Under the pieces are notes generated by a model that had not been told where the DNA came from, made no database searches, and saw only the letters and a list, made by a program, of their open reading frames with translations. A program made the translations under genes and the position numbers. From JAJTHB01 sp033763775 (GTDB lineage: Bacteria; Pseudomonadota; Alphaproteobacteria; Rickettsiales; SXRF01), in NCBI GenBank assembly GCA_033763775.1, contig JANRJW010000004.1, forward strand, positions 82,363 through 146,362: a stretch of DNA of 64,000 nt, written 5' to 3'. Positions 8,473-14,469 of the stretch are shown here, piece after piece (positions within the stretch are counted from its first letter, which is position 1; the number at the start of each line of letters is the position of its first letter).

Positions 8473-8634
8473 ATGGAAAAAGTTCCTCTCACTCCTGAAA
8501 AATCCCAAGCACTGCTCGAGATTTCACAAAACGTGATCTACCTGATGGGCGCGAGCTTTGTGCTCGGCAGTTTGTTTACGCTGTTTCTGCTGCTGGTGCT
8601 GGATTTTGTACGTCGCAACAAAACAGAGCAATAA
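8473..8634 (+). CDS. Small one-helix membrane protein of the oxidase operon, 53 aa
   Basis: Reads MEKVPLTPEKSQALLEISQN..., with one hydrophobic helix at about residues 20-45 and a basic C-terminal tail (RRNKTEQ). A GGAG ribosome-binding site lies 8 nt upstream of the ATG. It sits between ctaB and the CoxF-like gene, 15 nt after the ctaB stop and one base before the next start. Function unknown; position and topology suggest an oxidase assembly or accessory role. I infer this only from the neighbours. Confidence 0.65.
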   Translation: MEKVPLTPEKSQALLEISQNVIYLMGASFVLGSLFTLFLLLVLDFVRRNKTEQ

Positions 8635-8635
8635 C

Positions 8636-8755
8636 GTGCCCCATGGTCCAGCGCATCGCACGCAGCGGCGCAAAAATATTTTCATGCTGCTGATATTATT
8701 AGCGCTAATGGTGTTGTTCTATGTCATGACATTGGTTAAAATGTCGCCGCAATAA
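8636..8755 (+). CDS. CoxF-like small membrane protein, 39 aa, GTG start
   Basis: With a GTG start at 8636 the product is 39 residues. A basic N-terminus (RTQRRKN) precedes one helix ending in YVMTLVKMSPQ. Alphaproteobacterial oxidase operons usually carry a short gene just before ctaG, with a basic N-terminus and a (V/I)T(I/L)VK(L/M) end. This fits that CoxF-like pattern. The start lies one base after the previous stop, so translation is probably coupled. The exact role in oxidase biogenesis is not established. Confidence 0.7.
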   Translation: MPHGPAHRTQRRKNIFMLLILLALMVLFYVMTLVKMSPQ

Positions 8756-8760
8756 AACTT

Positions 8761-9276
8761 ATGAAACATCGATCTTTAGTGATTAACAGCGCCGCGATTG
8801 CGCTTGGCATGTTTATGATGGCCTATGCCTCCGTGCCGCTTTACCGTTTGTTCTGTCAGGTCACCGGCTATGGCGGTACCACGCAAACCGCCACGCAGCT
8901 TCCGGATAAGGTTTATGACCGCGCCATTACCGTGACCTTTAATGCCGATACTGATCCGAACTTGCCGTGGGGTTTCAGGCCGGGTGAGGCGCAGCGCACT
9001 GTGAGGGTTGGTGAGCACGGCCTGACCTATTATGTCGCGGAAAACCAAACAGACAAGCCGCTGGTTGGCATGGCCACCTACAATGTCGTGCCGCATCGCG
9101 CCGGCCAGTATTTTGTGAAAATCGCCTGTTTCTGCTTTGAAGAGCAAACCTTAGAGGCGCGCCAGAAAGTGGATATGCCGGTGTCGTTTTTCATCGACCC
9201 CAAAATCATGGATGATCCCGACCTCAAACATGTGAATACAATTACCTTGTCCTATACATTTTTTCTTAATAAGTAA
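8761..9276 (+). CDS. ctaG: Cytochrome c oxidase assembly protein CtaG (Cox11)
   Basis: Periplasmic, membrane-anchored copper chaperone that inserts CuB into CoxA. One N-terminal helix (about residues 8-28) is followed by an immunoglobulin-like copper-binding domain. The copper ligands are in the CFCF motif (C123 and C125), and a further Cys is at position 32. The C-terminal VNTITLSYTFF strand is typical. 171 aa, slightly shorter than average but complete. It lies 5 nt after the CoxF-like gene. Confidence 0.96.
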   Translation: MKHRSLVINSAAIALGMFMMAYASVPLYRLFCQVTGYGGTTQTATQLPDKVYDRAITVTFNADTDPNLPWGFRPGEAQRTVRVGEHGLTYYVAENQTDKPLVGMATYNVVPHRAGQYFVKIACFCFEEQTLEARQKVDMPVSFFIDPKIMDDPDLKHVNTITLSYTFFLNK

Positions 9277-9313
9277 TCGCTAGAACATCACTGAATCTAA
9301 GGAGCTATTTGTT

Positions 9314-10279
9314 ATGGCGCATCATCATCACAGCGGTCAGACCCACCCGTATCATCTGGTGAATCCCAGCCCGTGGCCGCTGTTTGGCGCATTATCGCTG
9401 ATGACGCTGGCGATCGGCGCGGCGCTCGCGTTTCACAAGCATCAGATCGGGTTTGTGGTGTTGCTCGGAGGATTCACGTTATCGCTTTACACCATGTATG
9501 GCTGGTGGCGGGATGTGGTGAAAGAATCTGTTGTAGACAAGGCGCACACTGCGCCGGTGAGCCATGGTCTGCGCGTTGGCATGGTGCTGTTCATCGTGTC
9601 GGAACTGCTGTTTTTTGCGGCATTTTTCTGGTCATTCTTCAACGCCAGCACACTGCCCAAACTGCCTGTGACGCAGGACGATATCTGGGCGATCGCGCAA
9701 GGCGTGTGGCCGCCAGCAGGCATTGTACCGTTTGATCCATTTCATCTGCCATTTTTAAATACACTGATTCTGCTGCTCTCCGGCACGACTGTTACCTGGG
9801 CGCACTGGTGCATTCTGCACAACGACCAGAAAGGAACCATTCAGGCACTGTGGTATACGGTGATTCTGGGGGTGGTTTTCACGTTTTTGCAGGCCTATGA
9901 ATATTCGCATGCCGCGTTTGGCTTCAAAGACGGCGTGTATGCCACGAACTTTTATCTCGCGACCGGTTTTCATGGCTTCCATGTGATTGTTGGCACCATC
10001 TTCCTCGCTGTGTGCCTTGGCCGTGCTTACAAAGGGCATTTTTCACCGCAGAAACATCTCGGTTTTGAGTTTGCTGCGTGGTACTGGCATTTTGTGGATG
10101 TGGTGTGGCTGTTTCTGTTCATCTTTATCTACATCGATTTTGCGAATAAGCCTGGCGTGCTCGATGCCGCGATGTGGATGGCAATCTTTGCGATGGTCGG
10201 CATGCTGGTCGCGGCGGTGGTGTTTGGCGCGCGCTTTGTGAAAAGCGGCGGCTTTGCCAAAATTGCAAGTCATCACTGA
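9314..10279 (+). CDS. coxC: Cytochrome c oxidase subunit III with a C-terminal extra helix
   Basis: Seven-helix oxidase subunit, recognised by YHLVNPSPWPL at the N-terminus, SELLFFAAFFWSFFN, LQAYEYSHAAF, TGFHGFHVIVG and the final WYWHFVDVVWLFLFIFIYI. Classical subunit III ends close to this last helix. Here about 45 residues continue and include another hydrophobic stretch (MWMAIFAMVGMLVAAVVFGA), bringing the protein to 321 aa. The N-terminus has a His-rich tract (MAHHHH). A GGAGC site precedes the ATG. The stop overlaps the start of the next gene (TGATG). Confidence 0.96.
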   Translation: MAHHHHSGQTHPYHLVNPSPWPLFGALSLMTLAIGAALAFHKHQIGFVVLLGGFTLSLYTMYGWWRDVVKESVVDKAHTAPVSHGLRVGMVLFIVSELLFFAAFFWSFFNASTLPKLPVTQDDIWAIAQGVWPPAGIVPFDPFHLPFLNTLILLLSGTTVTWAHWCILHNDQKGTIQALWYTVILGVVFTFLQAYEYSHAAFGFKDGVYATNFYLATGFHGFHVIVGTIFLAVCLGRAYKGHFSPQKHLGFEFAAWYWHFVDVVWLFLFIFIYIDFANKPGVLDAAMWMAIFAMVGMLVAAVVFGARFVKSGGFAKIASHH

Positions 10280-10599
10280 TGCTCGCCTGCCCACGCTGCG
10301 GCAAGGGTAGGCTTTTTTCTGGCCTGACCACGGTGGTGGAGCGCTGCAGCGTGTGCGGCCTGCCGCTTAAGGAGCATGAGCAGGGGGATGGGCCTGCTTT
10401 CTTCGGGATTGTGATTGTGGGTGCGCTGGCGGCTGTGGGCGCGGCGATACTCGACATCAAGCTCCAGCCGTCCTACTGGGTACACGCGGCGATCTGGCTG
10501 CCGTTCATTATCTTTGGGGCGCTTTTCAGCCTGCGCATTGGTAAGGCGATGCTGATTCAAATGCAGTACCGCGTGAAGCCGTGGGATTTTAAGGAATAG
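10279..10599 (+). CDS. DUF983 family protein, zinc-ribbon plus two helices
   Basis: 106 aa starting at the ATG that overlaps the coxC stop. An N-terminal zinc ribbon (CPRCGKG...CSVCG) precedes two membrane helices. DUF983 proteins regularly follow ctaG/coxC in alphaproteobacterial oxidase operons and are thought to support oxidase biogenesis, though the mechanism is unknown. A longer upstream start would overlap coxC by over 100 nt and is unlikely. Confidence 0.88.
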   Translation: MLACPRCGKGRLFSGLTTVVERCSVCGLPLKEHEQGDGPAFFGIVIVGALAAVGAAILDIKLQPSYWVHAAIWLPFIIFGALFSLRIGKAMLIQMQYRVKPWDFKE

Positions 10600-10609
10600 C
10601 CCTTAGCAT

Positions 10610-10625
10610 TGTTTCACGTGAAACA
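10610..10625. promoter_or_regulatory. parS-like centromere site
   Basis: The 16 bp palindrome TGTTTCACGTGAAACA is an exact match to the chromosomal parS consensus bound by ParB. It lies 11 nt after the DUF983 stop, outside any gene. ParB/Spo0J binding would load the segregation complex here. Confidence 0.8.
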
Positions 10626-10636
10626 ATTTGAGATAA

Positions 10637-10712
10637 CCCTCATCCCCCTGCGCCAAGTGGCTTCGGGGGACGCCGCCCAACCCTCTCCCCGGAGGGGAGA
10701 GGGGATTGAGGG
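10637..10712. repeat. GGGAGAGGG-type palindromic element (intergenic copy)
   Basis: The central hairpin CCCTCTCCCC-GGA-GGGGAGAGGG (10681-10703) is nested in outer arms CCCTCATCCC (from 10637) and GGATTGAGGG (to 10712). It has the same architecture as copies in mutS, coaBC and nadD. It lies between the two parS-like sites. Confidence 0.85.
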
Positions 10713-10721
10713 CAAGAAAAA

Positions 10722-10737
10722 TGTTTCACGCGAAACA
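10722..10737. promoter_or_regulatory. Second parS-like site
   Basis: TGTTTCACGCGAAACA is a 16 bp palindrome that differs from the parS consensus at one central base (GTG to GCG). It is 112 bp from the exact site at 10610. Paired sites of this kind occur near replication origins. Confidence 0.7.
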
Positions 10738-10828
10738 TTTTTATCCATTATATCAATGGGATGGGGAAATATTTCCTCTTCCGGGGCAGCGGAAGTTGTG
10801 CGGCATGACTTTCGAGAATCTTTGTTAC

Positions 10829-10857
10829 TTGACGCAGGTGTTACACTAGTGTAACGT
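10829..10857 (+). promoter_or_regulatory. Promoter and operator of the toxin-antitoxin pair
   Basis: TTGACG at 10829-10834 and TAACGT at 10852-10857 are 17 nt apart. The perfect 16 bp palindrome GTTACACTAGTGTAAC (10840-10855) covers the spacer and -10 element. That is where an antitoxin that represses its own operon would bind. A strong AAAGGAG site follows before the ATG at 10878. Confidence 0.7.
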
Positions 10858-10877
10858 TTAATGAAAGGAGAGTTGCC

Positions 10878-11099
10878 ATGCCTACCAACCAGCCGCGTGT
10901 GAACATCACCATGAACAAGGATTTACATGAGATGCTGTCGCTCTTTGCCAAGCATGAGGGCAAGAGTGTCTCCATGGCGGCGAAAGATTTGATTGAGCTG
11001 GGGCTTGAGCTTCAGGAAGATTTATACTTTTCAAGATTGTCGGATGAGCGACTCGCCAAAGGCGGCAAAAATATTCCACATAAAGATGCCTGGAAATGA
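10878..11099 (+). CDS. RelB/ParD-like antitoxin
   Basis: 73 residues. The N-terminus (RVNITMNKDLHEMLSLFAKHEGKSVS) looks like a ribbon-helix-helix DNA-binding domain. The charged C-terminal half (FSRLSDERLAKGGKNIPHKDAW) would wrap the toxin. It has a good ribosome-binding site and overlaps the toxin gene by 4 nt (ATGA). The palindrome at 10840-10855 is its likely operator. The subfamily name is uncertain. Confidence 0.8.
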   Translation: MPTNQPRVNITMNKDLHEMLSLFAKHEGKSVSMAAKDLIELGLELQEDLYFSRLSDERLAKGGKNIPHKDAWK

Positions 11100-11359
11100 G
11101 CTGGCCGATTGAATATCGACCGGACGTCATAGAAGTTGATATTCCGTTACTCCCGAAAGCAGTTAGGCAGCAGGTTGCTGATGCAATCGAAAAAAAACTT
11201 GGCAGCGAACCCTTAATGTTTGGCAAGCCACTCAGGCATAACCTCTCGGGTCTACGCAGCCTGCGCGTTGGTGACTATCGTGTGATCTATCTCATCGATC
11301 CGATTCGACGATGCGTCGTCATCACTGCGATTGATCATCGCAAGGATGTGTATGAGTAA
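11096..11359 (+). CDS. RelE/ParE-superfamily toxin
   Basis: 87 residues with the typical RelE-fold pattern: an N-terminal strand, a helix KAVRQQVADAIEKKL, then the core PLRHNLSGLRSLRVGDYRVIYLID...VVITAIDHRKDVYE. The LRVGDYRVIY and DHRKDVY segments are close to RelE/mRNA-interferase toxins, which cut ribosome-bound mRNA. Translation is coupled to the antitoxin. The gene runs up to a repeat element and faces maeB. Confidence 0.85.
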   Translation: MSWPIEYRPDVIEVDIPLLPKAVRQQVADAIEKKLGSEPLMFGKPLRHNLSGLRSLRVGDYRVIYLIDPIRRCVVITAIDHRKDVYE

Positions 11360-11365
11360 AAGCGC

Positions 11366-11396
11366 TCACCCCTAACCCTCTCCCAAAGGCAGAGGG
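11366..11396. repeat. Partial GGGAGAGGG-type element between convergent genes
   Basis: CCCTAA followed by the hairpin CCCTCT...AGAGGG (11376-11396). It is a shortened copy of the element seen at 10637-10712, placed between the toxin stop and the maeB stop. Confidence 0.65.
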
Positions 11397-11402
11397 AATA
11401 GG

Positions 11403-13727
11403 CTAAGCCTTTGCCTTTTTGCCTTTTTTGATTGGGGCGATTTTGGATTGCTGCTCCTCGATCGCTTCCATCGCAGCGATGGCGGCAAGGTTTAAGATTT
11501 CCGAAATCGTTGCCGACATCTGCACAATCTGCGCCGGGCGCGAAAGCCCCATGGTGATCGGCCCGATGGTAACGTTGTCGGAAAGCTCCTGCAGCAGGTT
11601 CGAGGCGATATGCGCCGAATGCAGCGCCGGCATGACCAGCACGTTGGCGGGTGCCGAGAGGCGGCAGAACGGATAGAGGCTCATCAGCTCTTTGTTCAGC
11701 GCCACTTCAGCGGACATCTCGCCGTCATATTCGAAATCGACCTTCATGTTATCGAGCGCTTTCACAGCGTCGCGGATACGCGCGGATTTCTCGCGCATCG
11801 GGTTGCCGAAGGTGGAGTAGGAAAGCAGCGCTACGCGCGGGTCATGACCCATTTTGCGCGCTTTGGTTGCCATGGAAACAGCGATCTTGGCAAGCTTTTC
11901 CGCTTCCGGCAGTTCCTGCACGGCAGTATCGCCGAAGAACAGGGTTTTGCCCTTCGCCATCACCATGGTGATGCCAAACAGGAACTCGTCCTTTTTCACA
12001 TCAATCACGCGGGTGATGTTATCGAGCGACATGCTGTAGTTGCGCGTCATACCGGTGATCATGAGGTCGCCATGCCCCGCCTGCAACATGCAGGCAGCGA
12101 AGATATTGCGATCATTTTTCACCATGCGCGCGACGTCGCGGTAGAGGAAGCCCTGACGGTTGAGGCGCGGGTAGAGATAGTCAATATACTCATCGACATG
12201 CTTGCTTTTCGCGGCATTGGCGACTTCGATATTGTTATAATCAACCACGCCCATTTTTTTCATCAGCTCGTGGATGCGCTCTTCGCGGCCCACCAAGATC
12301 GGCTGGCCGTAGCCATTATCACGCCACTGTACGGCAGCGCGGATGATTTTTTCTTCTTCGCCTTCAGCAAAAATCGCACGCTGCGGATTTTCGCGTACTT
12401 TATCGAAAATCTGCTGCATGGAGTTGGCGGTCGGGTCGCGGCGGGCGGCCAGCTCTTTTTTATAAGCGCCAATATCGATGATCGGTTTGCGTGCTACTTT
12501 GGTGCGCATCGCGGCCTGCGCCACGGCCACCGGCACGGTGGTCATCAGCCTTGGGTCAAACGGTGCGGGAATGATGTATTCCGGGCCATATTCCATCTGG
12601 CGGCCAGCATAGGCGGCAAGTACTTCCTCCGGCACATCTTCGCGCGCGAGCGCGGCGATGGCTTCAGCGGCAGCAATTTTCATCTCCTCATTGATCTGCG
12701 AGGCGCGGCAATCCAGCGCACCGCGGAAGATGTATGGAAAGCCCATCACATTATTAACCTGGTTCGGGTAGTCGCTGCGGCCGGTGGCAATAATCGCATC
12801 GCTTCTGACCGAGCGCACATCTTCCGGAGTGATTTCCGGATCGGGATTTGCCATGGCGAAAATAATCGGGTTCTTCGCCATCGATTTCACCATCTCTTTG
12901 GTGACGGCGCCTTTCGCGGCCAGTCCCATGAACATGTCCGCGCCTTCCATGGCGTCTGCCAGCGTGCGCTTGCTGGTTTTGACCGCATGGGCAGATTTCC
13001 ACTGGTTCATGCCCTCGGTGCGGCCTTCGTAAATGACGCCGGATTTATCGACGAGCAGAGCATTCTCGTGCTTGATGCCCATGCGCTTGACCAGCTCCAG
13101 GCATGCAATGCCCGCCGCGCCGGCGCCGAGCACCACCATTTTGATATCTTTAAAATCACGGCCGGTCAGGTGCGCCGCGTTGATGAGGCCGGCGGCGGTG
13201 ATGATGGCGGTGCCGTGCTGGTCATCGTGGAACACGGGAATATCCATCACTTCGCGCAGCTTCTGCTCGATGATGAAACATTCCGGCGCCGCAATATCTT
13301 CCAGATTAATGCCGCCCCAGCTGGGCCCGAGCAGCTTCACACAGTTGATGAATTCGTCCGCATCACGCGTATCAACCTCAAGGTCAATCGCATCAATATC
13401 CGCAAAGCGCTTAAACAAAATCGCCTTGCCTTCCATCACCGGTTTGCTGGCGAGCGCGCCAAGATTACCAAGGCCGAGCACGGCGGTACCGTTTGATACC
13501 ACCGCCACAAAATTGCCGCGCGCGGTGTAGTCATAAGCTTTGGAAGGGTCTTTCTCAATCTCAAGGCAGGGCACCGCCACACCCGGCGAATAGCCCAGCG
13601 ACAGATCGCGCTGCGTCATCAGCGGCTTGGTCGGCAGGATGGAGAGCTTGCCGGGCTGGCCTTCCGCGTGGTAGGCGAGGGCTTCGGCGTCGGTGATCGG
13701 TTCTTTTTCGTATTTGGTCATACTCAT
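11403..13727 (-). CDS. maeB: NADP-dependent malic enzyme with phosphotransacetylase-like domain
   Basis: 774 aa. Residues 1-430 are the malic enzyme: oxidative decarboxylation of malate to pyruvate with NADP. Seen here are GYSPGVAVPCLEI, the catalytic Lys region KPVMEGKA, the metal-binding segment EDIAAPECF, the FHDDQHGT motif and the nucleotide-binding GAGAAGIACLEL. Residues 450-760 resemble phosphate acetyltransferase (KLAKIAVSMATKARKMG, ARIRDAV), normally non-catalytic and regulatory in MaeB, responding to acetyl-CoA. Length is as expected for MaeB. It converges with the toxin gene. Confidence 0.96.
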   Translation of the reverse strand: MSMTKYEKEPITDAEALAYHAEGQPGKLSILPTKPLMTQRDLSLGYSPGVAVPCLEIEKDPSKAYDYTARGNFVAVVSNGTAVLGLGNLGALASKPVMEGKAILFKRFADIDAIDLEVDTRDADEFINCVKLLGPSWGGINLEDIAAPECFIIEQKLREVMDIPVFHDDQHGTAIITAAGLINAAHLTGRDFKDIKMVVLGAGAAGIACLELVKRMGIKHENALLVDKSGVIYEGRTEGMNQWKSAHAVKTSKRTLADAMEGADMFMGLAAKGAVTKEMVKSMAKNPIIFAMANPDPEITPEDVRSVRSDAIIATGRSDYPNQVNNVMGFPYIFRGALDCRASQINEEMKIAAAEAIAALAREDVPEEVLAAYAGRQMEYGPEYIIPAPFDPRLMTTVPVAVAQAAMRTKVARKPIIDIGAYKKELAARRDPTANSMQQIFDKVRENPQRAIFAEGEEEKIIRAAVQWRDNGYGQPILVGREERIHELMKKMGVVDYNNIEVANAAKSKHVDEYIDYLYPRLNRQGFLYRDVARMVKNDRNIFAACMLQAGHGDLMITGMTRNYSMSLDNITRVIDVKKDEFLFGITMVMAKGKTLFFGDTAVQELPEAEKLAKIAVSMATKARKMGHDPRVALLSYSTFGNPMREKSARIRDAVKALDNMKVDFEYDGEMSAEVALNKELMSLYPFCRLSAPANVLVMPALHSAHIASNLLQELSDNVTIGPITMGLSRPAQIVQMSATISEILNLAAIAAMEAIEEQQSKIAPIKKGKKAKA

Positions 13728-13899
13728 GTGCTTTGTGGTTTGGGCTTTGGGCTTTGTGAGCTTAGTATGCTAACCAAAGCACCAAGCACTAAGCACCAAG
13801 CACTTGCTTATGCTGCACCGCAGCATAAGTTGGTGTTTTACAAAGGAAAAATGTGCATCGCACAAGAATAGCCGAAAGGCAAGAAAAATCGAAAGTAGA
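13728..13899. other. Repeat-rich spacer upstream of maeB
   Basis: Contains short imperfect repeats of GGGCTTTG and AGCACCAAGCACTA types (13740-13805) and a hairpin CTTATGCTGC-ACC-GCAGCATAAG (13807-13829). The maeB promoter must lie here. No gene is seen. Confidence 0.5.
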
Positions 13900-14400
13900 T
13901 TAGCGGCGGTTTTGACTAATACGATTCTCGATTTGCTGTTCAAGTTTTTCTACGAGAGCACTAAATAAAGGAACAATTTGATTAGAAATAATTTGATCAC
14001 GACGAGTGTGTTGCGATGCCCTTGTTGATGCAGTTTCAATTTCTTGGCTATCTTTAGCATCTCTAATCAATTTAGTAGCTTTGGCACCCTCCACGGTTCC
14101 GATTAAAGGGATAAAGAAATCTCTCTGATCAGCCAGTTTGGCGATTTCATCTTGGCTAAGCTTTTTGCCCACAATGATAGTGTCGAGTGTGACAATAAGA
14201 TCACCTGCTTCCGTATTTCCTTCGAGATTCATTTGGTGCAAAAGACCAGCAAAGCTGTTTTCAGAAAACTTAACTTTCTCAGCGCCGGTTCTAGGCATCT
14301 CCAGCGATTCAGAGTTGTCCAGCGGAAAATGCTTAATCGCAAACGCAATTTCTGCCGCGCTTCTTTGAGGCTTAAATTTATCCGGGCTGATGGCGCTCAT
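13900..14400 (-). CDS. Hypothetical protein, 166 aa
   Basis: The likely start is MSAISPDKFKPQ at 14400, since AAAGGAA lies 6 nt upstream. A longer reading frame runs back through mutS and its repeat and is spurious. The protein is soluble and helical, with no signal peptide; its C-terminus (IVPLFSALVEKLEQQIENRIS) looks like a coiled coil. I do not recognise the family. It is divergent from mutS across a short AT-rich promoter gap. Base composition is lower in GC than the flanking genes. Confidence 0.7.
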   Translation of the reverse strand: MSAISPDKFKPQRSAAEIAFAIKHFPLDNSESLEMPRTGAEKVKFSENSFAGLLHQMNLEGNTEAGDLIVTLDTIIVGKKLSQDEIAKLADQRDFFIPLIGTVEGAKATKLIRDAKDSQEIETASTRASQHTRRDQIISNQIVPLFSALVEKLEQQIENRISQNRR

Positions 14401-14469
14401 GGTTTTTCCTTTGTCATGACGATAGCTGCTAGTATAGTAGCCGCCAGCATAAATAAAAATTAAGTTTTT

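Noticed and set aside
10609..10854. 81-residue frame starting MFHVKQ
   Set aside because: It merely reads through the two parS-like palindromes and the repeat element. No ribosome-binding site or family.
11610..13496. 628-residue open frame antisense to maeB
   Set aside because: It is a high-GC codon shadow of maeB, His/Arg-rich, with no domain pattern, while maeB has all family motifs.
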